Translations under genes and position numbers: made by a program
Part shown: positions 44,790-53,457 of the stretch, in pieces
Position numbering within the stretch: position 1 is the stretch's first letter
Layout: each line of letters begins with the position of its first letter
Notes under the pieces: model-generated
What the model was told of the DNA's origin: nothing
Databases searched by the model: none
What the model saw: the letters and a program-made list of their open reading frames with translations, nothing else
Assembly (NCBI GenBank): GCA_963644945.1
Contig: CAVIQK010000002.1
Span: forward strand, 62,001-126,000
Length of the DNA stretch: 64,000 nucleotides
Direction of reading: 5' to 3'
Origin: CAVIQK01 sp963644945
GTDB lineage: Bacteria > Bacillota > Clostridia > Christensenellales > DTU072

Positions 44790-45989
44790 ATGAAAATTTT
44801 AGTTATCAATGCAGGTAGCAGTTCTCTTAAATATCAATTCATTGATATGACGGACGAAAAAGTCATAGCAAAAGGACTTGTAGAAAAAATTGGACAAAAA
44901 GGCGGAAGAATTATTCACACCCCTACGGGCGGAAAAGTATTTGAACTCTCTGCCGACATCCCCGATCACTTGGTAGCATTTGACATGGTCGTCAAAGCAC
45001 TTACCGACAAAGACCACGGTGTCATCAAATCGCTTGACGAAATTTCTGCGGTAGGACATAGAGTACTTCACAGCGGAGACGATTTCAAAGACAGCATCCT
45101 AATCGATGACGAAAAATTGGCAATTTGCAAGAAAAATGCCGTTTTCGGACCTCTTCACATGCCTGCAAACATCAGTTGCATAGAGGCTGCCCAAAAGATT
45201 TTGCCCTCGACTCCTATGTGCGCAGTGTTCGACACCGCCTTCCACATGACCATGCCCGACTATGCGTCAAGATATGCTATCCCCAAAAAATACTATGACC
45301 AATACAAGATCAAAAAGTACGGTTTCCATGGCACATCGCATAAATATATCACAGGCAAAGCACAAGAGTATCTTGGCAAAGAAAACGCAAAAAGACTCAT
45401 AATCTGTCACCTAGGCAACGGAAGTTCGCTTTCTGCGGTGAAAGACGGCAAAGTCATCGACACCTCAATGGGTATCACTCCGCTAGAAGGTTTGGTTATG
45501 GGTACAAGGTCAGGTGATCTTGATCCCGCCGTTGTAGAATTTATGGCACAATTTGACGGAATTGACGTCCACCAAGTCCTACATATTCTCAACAAAGAAT
45601 CGGGATTTAAAGGACTTTGCGGAAAATCTGATTTTAGAGACGTTGAAGAACTTTACATCAAAGGCGATCCCAATGCAAAACTTGCCGTTGAAATGTTCCA
45701 ATATAGAGTAAAAAAATATATCGCAGAGTACTATGTCGCACTAGGCGGTTGCGATGCACTAATATTTACCGGCGGCATCGGCGAAAATTCCTCATTCGGC
45801 AGAAGATTTATCCTTGAAAACTTAGAGTGTCTCGGAATAAAAGTCGATATGAAGAAGAGCGATTCGGCAGAGAGAGACACAATCACCGAAATTCAAGCAG
45901 CAGACTCCCAAGTCAAAATCATTATCATGCCCACCAACGAAGAACTTGTTATCGCAAGAGATACAAAACAACTCGTTGAAAATAAATGA
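44790..45989 (+). CDS. ackA: Acetate kinase
   Basis: This 399-residue enzyme of the ASKHA fold makes ATP and acetate from acetyl phosphate. Signatures are VINAGSSSLKYQ (residues 4-15), AVFDTAFHMTMP, YGFHGTSHKYI with the catalytic His, GNGSSLSAVKDGK, and DTSMGITPLEGLVMGTR. Full length. It is the second gene of pta-ackA, and GAGGT precedes the ATG. Confidence 0.97.
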   Translation: MKILVINAGSSSLKYQFIDMTDEKVIAKGLVEKIGQKGGRIIHTPTGGKVFELSADIPDHLVAFDMVVKALTDKDHGVIKSLDEISAVGHRVLHSGDDFKDSILIDDEKLAICKKNAVFGPLHMPANISCIEAAQKILPSTPMCAVFDTAFHMTMPDYASRYAIPKKYYDQYKIKKYGFHGTSHKYITGKAQEYLGKENAKRLIICHLGNGSSLSAVKDGKVIDTSMGITPLEGLVMGTRSGDLDPAVVEFMAQFDGIDVHQVLHILNKESGFKGLCGKSDFRDVEELYIKGDPNAKLAVEMFQYRVKKYIAEYYVALGGCDALIFTGGIGENSSFGRRFILENLECLGIKVDMKKSDSAERDTITEIQAADSQVKIIIMPTNEELVIARDTKQLVENK

Positions 45990-45997
45990 TTTTTTGT

Positions 45998-46026
45998 TTG
46001 ACATAACCACAATATCTAGTTATAAT
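45998..46026 (+). promoter_or_regulatory. Consensus promoter giving a near-leaderless mRNA for yceD-rpmF
   Basis: TTGACA (45998-46003), a 17-nt spacer and TATAAT (46021-46026): a perfect consensus sigma-A promoter. The predicted start is A46032 or G46033, 5 to 6 nt before the ATG at 46038, with no Shine-Dalgarno sequence. Confidence 0.8.
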
Positions 46027-46037
46027 ATTTTAGCATT

Positions 46038-46517
46038 ATGATTTTGTACATTGATAAAGCGATAGACGGAATATCATACGACTTCGATTTTGAAGCCCCC
46101 GTAGATCAAAAATTGTTTGACGGTAGGGATGCGAAATCGACCTCGATGAAAATCGTCGGCAAATACATGGTAGAGAAGAACATCGTGACTACGATCGGAG
46201 AAATAACCATCGAAAAAGTAGTCCTTCCTTGCGATAGATGTTTGACTCCCGTTGACCTTTCCTTCAATATACCTTTTGAAGCACTGTTTTCAAAAGACGG
46301 GAATGACGGTATGTATTTGTACGAAGGTTGGCAAGTCGATCTCACCGACATGATAAACGAAACCGTCGAGTTCGCAATACCTAGCAGTGTATTATGTACA
46401 GAAGATTGCAAAGGACTTTGCCCCGTATGTGGCAAAAACAGAAACATCGAATCGTGTAATTGCGAGTCGCAAAACAAAAAAAGAAATGTATTTTCCGTAT
46501 TATTAGACGAGGAATAG
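46038..46517 (+). CDS. yceD: DUF177 family protein (YceD), rRNA-linked
   Basis: A protein of 159 residues of the DUF177/YceD family, linked in bacteria and plants to 23S rRNA accumulation. The conserved C-D-R-C-L near residue 65 and the C-terminal Cys pairs (CTEDCKGLCPVCG, CNCES) are present and probably bind zinc. It lies upstream of rpmF as in most bacteria. Its mRNA is predicted to have a 5-6 nt leader although the downstream rpmF has a good GGAGG. Confidence 0.9.
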   Translation: MILYIDKAIDGISYDFDFEAPVDQKLFDGRDAKSTSMKIVGKYMVEKNIVTTIGEITIEKVVLPCDRCLTPVDLSFNIPFEALFSKDGNDGMYLYEGWQVDLTDMINETVEFAIPSSVLCTEDCKGLCPVCGKNRNIESCNCESQNKKRNVFSVLLDEE

Positions 46518-46530
46518 GAGGTAAATAACT

Positions 46531-46719
46531 ATGGCAGTCCCGAAGAGAAAACAAAGCAAGCAAAGAACCAACACAAGATATTCACAATGGAAGTTGAACA
46601 CTCCCAATCTTGTTGAATGCCCCAATTGCAAAACTCTCATCAAGAGCCACGAAGTATGTCCCAACTGTGGACAATACAATGGAACACAAGTTCTTGAAGT
46701 TGAAGACAAAAAAGCGTAA
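46531..46719 (+). CDS. rpmF: Ribosomal protein bL32
   Basis: A 62-residue large-subunit protein. The N-terminus MAVPKRKQSKQRTNTRYSQW and a zinc ribbon with two C-x-x-C pairs (CPNCKTLIKSHEVCPNCG) identify it as the zinc-binding (C+) form. GGAGG lies upstream of the ATG. Confidence 0.97.
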   Translation: MAVPKRKQSKQRTNTRYSQWKLNTPNLVECPNCKTLIKSHEVCPNCGQYNGTQVLEVEDKKA

Positions 46720-46741
46720 TTTAGGTATTATAATCCTTGCG

Positions 46742-46766
46742 GGGAGGTCGATGACCTCCCGTTTTA
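46742..46766 (+). terminator. Hairpin between rpmF and plsX
   Basis: GGGAGGTC pairs with GACCTCCC (46742-46749 with 46753-46760) around a 3-nt loop, followed by GTTTTATT. It can end or attenuate the rpmF transcript. A TATAAT lies just upstream (46729-46734), so alternatively the plsX transcript could begin with this hairpin. Confidence 0.55.
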
Positions 46767-46781
46767 TTATATAGGAGTTTT

Positions 46782-47786
46782 ATGAAAGTAGTATTAGACG
46801 TATATGGCGGAGACAATGCCCCGTTTTCAGTACTTGACGGCGCCATTTTAGCCACAAACGAGAGATCCGATTTACAAATAGTCCTTGTCGGAAAACAAGA
46901 TGTCATCGAAAACTATTTGAAAGAAAAGAATTGCGACATGACTAGATTCGAAATAGTCAATGCCCCTTCGGTTATCACCAACGACGATTCTCCGACGGTT
47001 GCGATCAAAACCAAAAAAGACTCATCGATAGTCACCGCAATCGATTATCTCAACAACCACGACGATGCCAAAGCCTTCGTATCCGCAGGTTCTACCGGAG
47101 CCGTCTTGACGGCAAGTGTTATTCTTCTAAGAAGAATAAAAGGCATCAATCGACCTGGACTTTCCCCCTTACTTCCTACCGTCACCGGAGGCAAAGTTTT
47201 ACTTATAGATTGCGGTGCCAATGCAGAACCGAAATCTCTCAACTTATACCAATTTGCCAAAATGGGTGTAGCCTATATGGAAAACGTCCTAGGAATAAAA
47301 TCCCCTAGAGTTGCAATTCTTGCCAACGGCACCGAAGACAAAAAGGGTACGACTCTTACGAAAGAAGCCTTCGAACTCATCAAAGCCGACACTTCCGTTA
47401 ATTTCCTCGGCAACATGGAAGCAAGAGATCTCTTGTCCGGAAACTATGACGTGGTAGTATCCGACGGATTTACCGGAAATGCCGCCTTAAAATCGGCAGA
47501 AGGCACTGCACTTGCACTGTTTTCGCTAATAAAACAAAACATAATGGCAGGAGGACTTCGTGCAAAACTAGGATATTTACTCCTAAAACCCGCCCTCAAA
47601 AAAGTCAAAAAGACCATGGACTACAACGACCAAGGCGGAGCCGTCCTTTTAGGACTCAAAAAAATTGTAGTCAAAGCACACGGAAGTAGCAAAGACAAAG
47701 CCATTTCGGCAGCCCTAATTCAAGCGGCGGATCTAGTTAAGTCCGGTGTAATAGAAAAAATCGAATCATCGCTAAATATCGAGTAA
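46782..47786 (+). CDS. plsX: Phosphate acyltransferase PlsX
   Basis: PlsX makes acyl-phosphate from acyl-ACP, starting phospholipid synthesis. The 334 residues begin KVVLDVYGGDNAP (the D-x-x-G-G-D-x-A-P motif) and contain AFVSAGSTGAVLTA, LLIDCGANAEPK and GFTGNAALKSAEG. AGGAG precedes the ATG. In many Firmicutes plsX is followed by fab genes and acpP; here rnc follows at once (1-nt gap). Confidence 0.95.
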   Translation: MKVVLDVYGGDNAPFSVLDGAILATNERSDLQIVLVGKQDVIENYLKEKNCDMTRFEIVNAPSVITNDDSPTVAIKTKKDSSIVTAIDYLNNHDDAKAFVSAGSTGAVLTASVILLRRIKGINRPGLSPLLPTVTGGKVLLIDCGANAEPKSLNLYQFAKMGVAYMENVLGIKSPRVAILANGTEDKKGTTLTKEAFELIKADTSVNFLGNMEARDLLSGNYDVVVSDGFTGNAALKSAEGTALALFSLIKQNIMAGGLRAKLGYLLLKPALKKVKKTMDYNDQGGAVLLGLKKIVVKAHGSSKDKAISAALIQAADLVKSGVIEKIESSLNIE

Positions 47787-47787
47787 T

Positions 47788-48471
47788 ATGACCGACTTAT
47801 CATTGATAGAAAAAGAAATAGGCTACACTTTTACGGACAAAAATCTACTTTTGACCGCCTTTACCCATGCCTCTTTTTCCAATGAAAACAATGCAACGTG
47901 CAACCAAAGATTAGAGTTTTTGGGCGATGCCGTTTTAGAATATATCGTATCAATGGAGTTATACACTCGCTATCCCGAAAAACGTGAAGATTTCTTGACT
48001 GATTTTAGAAAAAGAATAGTAAGCGGCAAAGTCGAAAGTCAGGCATTTTCCCCCACCAATCTCATAAAAGAAATGCGTTTTGGAGTCAACGCTGTCCCTA
48101 CCGACGAAAAAGGACTTCTCAATGTCTATGAAGACTTGTTCGAAGCACTTGTAGGCGCAATATATCTTGACGGAGGCATCGAAAACTGCCGTCGCTTTAT
48201 ATTCAAATATCTAGGAAAAGCCCTCAACGATCCCGAAATTCAATCGTCTGCCGAAGATTACAAATCGACTTTAATATCGCTGTGTCAAAAAAATAAATGG
48301 ACTTGTGTCTTTAAAGAAGACGCCAAAACAGGTCCCCCTCACAACCCGATTTTCGAGTGTCACGTAGAAATCAACAACCAAATATGCGGCAACGGTCAAG
48401 GCAGATCCAAAAAAGATGCCGAGCAAATGTCAGCCAAAGTCGCATTGAAAGGCTTCAAGTCCGTTGACTGA
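47788..48471 (+). CDS. rnc: Ribonuclease III
   Basis: This 227-residue double-strand RNase processes rRNA precursors and SRP RNA. The signature NQRLEFLGDAVLEYI near 39-53 and the second acidic motif YEDLFEALVGAIYLD near 111-125 are intact, followed by a C-terminal double-stranded RNA binding domain (GQGRSKKDAEQMSAKVAL). The ATG is 1 nt past plsX. The smc promoter overlaps its 3' end. Confidence 0.96.
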   Translation: MTDLSLIEKEIGYTFTDKNLLLTAFTHASFSNENNATCNQRLEFLGDAVLEYIVSMELYTRYPEKREDFLTDFRKRIVSGKVESQAFSPTNLIKEMRFGVNAVPTDEKGLLNVYEDLFEALVGAIYLDGGIENCRRFIFKYLGKALNDPEIQSSAEDYKSTLISLCQKNKWTCVFKEDAKTGPPHNPIFECHVEINNQICGNGQGRSKKDAEQMSAKVALKGFKSVD

Positions 48472-48492
48472 CGGTTTTATTTTTGTTATAAT
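48464..48492 (+). promoter_or_regulatory. Promoter of smc-ftsY
   Basis: TTGACT (48464-48469), inside the end of rnc, a 17-nt spacer and TATAAT (48487-48492). The leader runs about 57 nt to the TTG start of smc. Confidence 0.7.
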
Positions 48493-48555
48493 AAATTTTA
48501 GCGTTGTTTACAATATATATAGTAAATAAGTAGCAAAACATTAGAGAGGTTCAAT

Positions 48556-51500
48556 TTGTATCTTACAAAAATTTCTTTAAGAGGCTTCAAATCTTTTGCG
48601 GATGAAGTCAATATAGAATTCCCTGCCGGAGTTATAGGAGTAGTAGGCCCCAACGGTTGTGGCAAATCTAACGTTTCCGATGCAATTCGTTGGGTACTCG
48701 GCGACAATTCCAGCAAAGCGTTACGTGGTGGTAGCACCATGGTTGACGTTATCTTTTCGGGTACAGAATTTAGAAAATCTCTTTCATATTGCGAAGTTTC
48801 ATTATTTTTCGACAATCTAGACAGATATTACGACATTGATGCCGACGAAGTCATCATAACCAGACGTTTATATAGATCTAGCGGTAGCGAATATCTTATC
48901 AACGGCCAAACGGTTAGAATGAAAGACGTTCTCGAACTTTTGCGTGACACAGGACTAGGAAAAGAAGGTTATTCTATTATCGAACAAGGCAAAACCGCCG
49001 CAATTCTATCCAAAAAGCCCGAAGAAAGAAGAAAAATATTCGAAGAAGCAGCAGGTGTAGCCGGATTTAGAGACAAAAAAGAAGATGCCGAAAGACAACT
49101 AGAAAAGGCACTTCTCAACAAAGACAACCTATTTGCCTTCTTGACCGAACTCGAAAAAGGTCTTCCCCCACTAGAAAAGCAAGCCGAAATTGCCATAAAA
49201 GTCAAAGACCTAAAAGAGCAATTAAAGACCATAGAAGTCAACACTTATCTTTATCAATCTGAAAACAGTCAAGGTGTAAGTTCAAAATTACAAACAGCCT
49301 ATGACGATATTTGTAAAGAAATTGATGCCAAAGAAAAGGAATACAACGAAAACAACCGCAATCACTCTTTGGCGTTTGCGGATTTGAGCAACTTGAATAT
49401 TCTTTCCGAAAAATATCAAGAAGAAAAAACCCAACTTTTAATATCGAGAGAAAGATACGAAGGCGACAACCGTCTTTATACCGAAAAAATCAACAGAGCC
49501 AAAGAAGAACTTGAAAAACTTTCAACGGAACTTTCTCAAGATTCGGTCTTAAAACAAACAAAAGAAACCGAAAGATCCGAAAAAGCCGTCGAAAAAGACA
49601 AGAAAACGGCAGAGTTTATCGAATTAAATCAACAATATAAACAAAAAGAAGAAGAACTCAATAAGTATGCTCAAGAAGTCGCTCAAAAGGAGAAAGAATT
49701 AGAGCGTTCAAGACAAATTATCATGAGATCTCAAGACGATTTGAGTGAAGCCAACAAACTCACATCCGTTTTGACTGCAAAGAAAGAAGTTCTACTCGAA
49801 AGTTTAGGCGACGACAAGGAAATTATCAAGGAAAAACGCCATAAACTTGCCGAATGCAACAAAGAAATAGCCGGTTTTGAGCAGTCCCTAAAAGATGCCG
49901 AAACCGAAAAAGACGATAAACTAAGAGATCTAGTTCAAGCCCAAGAAAATTTGCAAGCCTGTCTTGACGAACTTTCTAGCACCAATATCGTTTTGAGAGA
50001 AAAAGAAAGAGACGTAATGAGTCTCGAAACTCGTATCACAGTCCTAGAAGAGAGCAAAAATAGTCTAGACAACTATGCCGATTCCGTAAGAGGCATAATA
50101 AGAGCATCGTCACAAGATCTCGAACTCAACAGATGTTTGGTCGGTGTAGTCGGCGAAATGCTCACAGTCCCCAAAGATCTCCAACTGGCAATAGAAGTTG
50201 CCCTCGGCGGAAATATACAAAACATTATCACCTACACCCAGTCCGATGCGGCTACGCTTATAGACTATCTCAAAGCGAAGAGTCTCGGGCGTGCCACATT
50301 TTTACCGCTAGATGCGATGAAACCCAACGACATCCCCGACGAAAGAGTGCTTGACGAAGACGGAGTCGTAGGAGTTGCCGTCGATCTTATCAAATTTGAC
50401 AGAAAAATTCTCCCTGCCGTTTCCAATCTTTTAGGTAGAACCGTAGTCATGGAAGACAAAGCGGTTGCCGCCCGTCTTATGCGCAAATATAATTTCTCGT
50501 TTAGAGCGGTCACATTGGACGGCGCTCTTTACCAACAAAGCGGTGCCATTACCGGTGGTAAAGAACTGTCAAAAGATGCTAGAATTTTAGGAAGAGACGC
50601 CGAACTTGAAGAATGCAAGAAAAAACTCTCCGCAGCCGAAAGAGCCGTCGAAACCATCAAAAGAGATCTAAAAGACAAGGAAGACGAGTCCAAGAATTTG
50701 ACATCGGCAAAGAATATTATTTCTAGCCAAATAGAAAAATTAAATCTTACGATAGCCACAATAACAGCCAATATCGAAGCCAAACGCAACGAAGCCAAGA
50801 CCATCGAAGACGATACGGACAAGACTTCCGGACAAAATCAAGAAACACTCGAAAAGATCAAAGAACTTGAAAAACTAATAGAAGAAAGTGCCAAAAAGGA
50901 AGACGATTTTTCATCCAAAAAAGTCGAAGCCAACGAAATTCTCGATCTCATGAAAGACGAAGTCAATGCCATGAGAGAAAAGAGAGACGACATGGCATCA
51001 AAACTCTCCGACTTGAAAGTTTCGTCCGGTGCCGTAGATTCGACAATGTCTGCGCTAGAACGTGAAATTGCTCGTTTGGATGCCGAAATATCCCATCTTT
51101 ATTCGGATATTCAGTCAAAATCGACACGAGAAAAAATCGTCAAGCAAGAACTTCAAGATGCCCAAAGCAAAATCGACACTACCAAATTTTCCAAGGAAGA
51201 TCAAGACAAATTGTCGGCGATTGCGGAGCAACTTGACAAGATTAGAGACTATAATGCCGAACTTCAAGAGAAGTTAAAAACCATTGCCGAAAACAGCGAA
51301 AGAATAACCAAAGAACTCAATGCTCTAAACGGAAGAAAAGCCGGCATCAATGCAAAACTCGAACATCTAAAAGAAGCCGTTTTGCAAATGGAAGAAAAAA
51401 TCAGAGAAGAATATCAACTCGACAAAGAATCAGCCGAGCAATATAGAGTCGAAGATTTCGATGTTGACAATGCCATGCAAAATGTCGCTCGTATCAAGGG

Positions 51501-52140
51501 ACAAATTGCCCGTTACGGCCCCGTCAACGAACTAGCCGTCGAGCAATATAAAGAGAACAAAGAAAAATACGACGACTACAAAAAACAATTCGACGACGTC
51601 GAAAAGGCAGAACAAGACCTACGTAAAATCATCGCCGACCTCACCGCCGAAATGGAAACGGTTTTTGTTACGGCGTTCAACCAAATCAACGAAAACTTCA
51701 AACATATTTATGCAGAATTATTCGAAGGCGGCAGAGCCAACCTAAAACTCGATTTGTCCGAGGGCGAATCGGTTTTGACAGCCCCTATCGACATAGAAGC
51801 CGTCCCCAAAGGCAAGAACCTAAAAAGTGTCGGTCAGTTGTCGGGCGGAGAGCAAGCACTTACCGCAGTCGGCATACTGTTTGCCATTATTATGCTAAAA
51901 CCGATGCCCTTCTGTGTACTTGACGAAGTCGATGCCGCAATGGACGACGTCAATGCCGAATTGTTTGCTAAATATTTGAAAAAATTTGCAGGAAAAACGC
52001 AGTTTATTGTAATTACGCACAAAAAGCCGACAATGCAAATGGCAGATTATTTATATGGTGTAACAATGCAAGAAGTCGGTGTATCCAAAGTCGTTAGCGT
52101 ACAACTTACCGATGCCGTCGGTATGGCAGAAAAGGGTTAA
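48556..52140 (+). CDS. smc: Chromosome segregation ATPase SMC
   Basis: This 1,194-residue condensin subunit organises the chromosome. It has the five-part layout: N-terminal head with Walker A GPNGCGKSN at 31-39, a coiled coil (about 165-500), a hinge near 505-660 with VALGGNIQNIITYT, a returning coiled coil (about 670-1020), and a C-terminal head with signature LSGGEQALTAVGILFAI and Walker B FCVLDEVDAAMDD. The start is TTG, with AGAGG 6 nt upstream giving the standard YLTKISLRGFKSFAD N-terminus. ftsY follows 1 nt after the stop. Confidence 0.97.
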   Translation: MYLTKISLRGFKSFADEVNIEFPAGVIGVVGPNGCGKSNVSDAIRWVLGDNSSKALRGGSTMVDVIFSGTEFRKSLSYCEVSLFFDNLDRYYDIDADEVIITRRLYRSSGSEYLINGQTVRMKDVLELLRDTGLGKEGYSIIEQGKTAAILSKKPEERRKIFEEAAGVAGFRDKKEDAERQLEKALLNKDNLFAFLTELEKGLPPLEKQAEIAIKVKDLKEQLKTIEVNTYLYQSENSQGVSSKLQTAYDDICKEIDAKEKEYNENNRNHSLAFADLSNLNILSEKYQEEKTQLLISRERYEGDNRLYTEKINRAKEELEKLSTELSQDSVLKQTKETERSEKAVEKDKKTAEFIELNQQYKQKEEELNKYAQEVAQKEKELERSRQIIMRSQDDLSEANKLTSVLTAKKEVLLESLGDDKEIIKEKRHKLAECNKEIAGFEQSLKDAETEKDDKLRDLVQAQENLQACLDELSSTNIVLREKERDVMSLETRITVLEESKNSLDNYADSVRGIIRASSQDLELNRCLVGVVGEMLTVPKDLQLAIEVALGGNIQNIITYTQSDAATLIDYLKAKSLGRATFLPLDAMKPNDIPDERVLDEDGVVGVAVDLIKFDRKILPAVSNLLGRTVVMEDKAVAARLMRKYNFSFRAVTLDGALYQQSGAITGGKELSKDARILGRDAELEECKKKLSAAERAVETIKRDLKDKEDESKNLTSAKNIISSQIEKLNLTIATITANIEAKRNEAKTIEDDTDKTSGQNQETLEKIKELEKLIEESAKKEDDFSSKKVEANEILDLMKDEVNAMREKRDDMASKLSDLKVSSGAVDSTMSALEREIARLDAEISHLYSDIQSKSTREKIVKQELQDAQSKIDTTKFSKEDQDKLSAIAEQLDKIRDYNAELQEKLKTIAENSERITKELNALNGRKAGINAKLEHLKEAVLQMEEKIREEYQLDKESAEQYRVEDFDVDNAMQNVARIKGQIARYGPVNELAVEQYKENKEKYDDYKKQFDDVEKAEQDLRKIIADLTAEMETVFVTAFNQINENFKHIYAELFEGGRANLKLDLSEGESVLTAPIDIEAVPKGKNLKSVGQLSGGEQALTAVGILFAIIMLKPMPFCVLDEVDAAMDDVNAELFAKYLKKFAGKTQFIVITHKKPTMQMADYLYGVTMQEVGVSKVVSVQLTDAVGMAEKG

Positions 52141-52141
52141 T

Positions 52142-53035
52142 ATGGGTATATTTTCTAGAATCAAAGAAAGTCTTATAAAGACAAAAGACAGTATTTCCAA
52201 AAAACTTTTTGAAGTTTTTTCGGCAAAAGAACTAGACGACGAATTCTACGAGAATTTAGAAGTCGCTTTAATATCGTCCGATATGGGAGTTACTGCGACA
52301 GAACAAGTTATCGAAGAATTGAAAGAGTCGGTTTTTAGAAAGAAAATCACTGCGCCGGAAAACGCCAAAAAGGAACTAAAACGTATCATTTTAGAGTCCA
52401 TCGACTACGAAATACCCGAATATGAATATCCTCTTTGCATTATGGTTGCAGGAGTCAACGGAGTCGGCAAAACAACGGCTATCGGAAAACTTGCCCACTA
52501 TTTCAAAGAGCAAGGCAAAACCGTCACAATTGCCGCCGCAGACACATTTAGAGCGGCAGCCTCCGACCAATTGGAAGTTTGGGCAGATAGAGCCGACGTA
52601 AGAATAATCAAGCACGAAGAGGGTAGCGATCCCGCAGCCGTCGTCTTTGATGCCTTGAAATCGGCAGTCGCCAAAAATACCGACGTTGTCTTGATAGACA
52701 CAGCCGGAAGATTGCACAACAAAAAGAATTTGATGGAAGAACTCAAAAAAATCGAACGTGTAATCGAAAGAGAAGCCCCCAATTTTGACAGAAGGAATTA
52801 TATTGTCCTCGATGCGACCACCGGACAAAATGCCGTCCAACAAGTCGATATTTTCGGAGAAGCCATAGATATTGACGGCATAATACTAACAAAACTTGAC
52901 GGTACGGCAAAAGGCGGAGTCGTTCTTGCCATATCCGCAGAATACGAAGTCCCCGTTGTCTTTGTAGGAATAGGCGAAAAAATTGACGATCTCATCCCCT
53001 TCAACGCCCAAGACTTTGTTGACAGCATATTTTAA
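52142..53035 (+). CDS. ftsY: Signal recognition particle receptor FtsY
   Basis: The 297-residue GTPase docks the SRP-ribosome complex at the membrane. It has a short N-terminal amphipathic stretch (MGIFSRIKESLIK), the four-helix N domain, and a G domain with GVNGVGKTT near 107-115, AADTFRAAASDQLEVWA, LIDTAGRLHNKKNLMEEL and TKLDGTAKGG. The long acidic A domain of proteobacterial FtsY is absent, as usual in Gram-positives. The ATG at 52142 follows smc; a longer frame inside smc is rejected. It ends in a terminator. Confidence 0.96.
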   Translation: MGIFSRIKESLIKTKDSISKKLFEVFSAKELDDEFYENLEVALISSDMGVTATEQVIEELKESVFRKKITAPENAKKELKRIILESIDYEIPEYEYPLCIMVAGVNGVGKTTAIGKLAHYFKEQGKTVTIAAADTFRAAASDQLEVWADRADVRIIKHEEGSDPAAVVFDALKSAVAKNTDVVLIDTAGRLHNKKNLMEELKKIERVIEREAPNFDRRNYIVLDATTGQNAVQQVDIFGEAIDIDGIILTKLDGTAKGGVVLAISAEYEVPVVFVGIGEKIDDLIPFNAQDFVDSIF

Positions 53036-53058
53036 TCGGCAGTTTGCCGATTTTTTTT
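53034..53058 (+). terminator. Intrinsic terminator after ftsY
   Basis: AATCGGC (53034-53040) pairs with GCCGATT (53046-53052) and is followed by a run of T. It overlaps the ftsY stop codon. Confidence 0.85.
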
Positions 53059-53129
53059 ATAAATTTTCTTGACATATACCAAAATATAGTTCACAATATG
53101 TGTATAGTAAAAATACTTGTCAAGCATAT

Positions 53130-53456
53130 ATGAAAGAATTATCCAAAACCGATTACTGTTTGTTGTTAGATTATTATGGCGAATTGCTCAATGATTACCA
53201 AAAAGAAGCATTGAGGCTATACTATGATTGCGACATGACATATACGGAGATTGCCGAATCGTTTTCAATATCCAGACAAGGCGCAAGAGATTTGATTGAG
53301 CGGTTATCCGAAAAAATCAAAAGTTACGAAGATAAACTCCATTTTGTCAAAAGAATCGGAGATTACGAAAAAGAATTGGACAAATTGATTGCTACTACCG
53401 ACGGTAAAACCAAAGAAAAAATAGTAGTACTCAAGAAAAAACTCAGGGAGATTTAA
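53130..53456 (+). CDS. ylxM: YlxM family SRP-operon DNA-binding protein
   Basis: A 108-residue helix-turn-helix protein of the UPF0122/YlxM family, found just upstream of ffh in Gram-positives and shown in streptococci to modulate SRP function. LLLDYYGELLNDYQKEALRLYYDCDM followed by SISRQGARDLIERLSEK (a sigma-70 region 4-like helix-turn-helix) is characteristic. I choose the ATG at 53130; it has no evident Shine-Dalgarno sequence. A TTGACA at 53069 with a weak CACAAT 17 nt on is the likely promoter. Confidence 0.88.
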   Translation: MKELSKTDYCLLLDYYGELLNDYQKEALRLYYDCDMTYTEIAESFSISRQGARDLIERLSEKIKSYEDKLHFVKRIGDYEKELDKLIATTDGKTKEKIVVLKKKLREI

Positions 53457-53457
53457 T

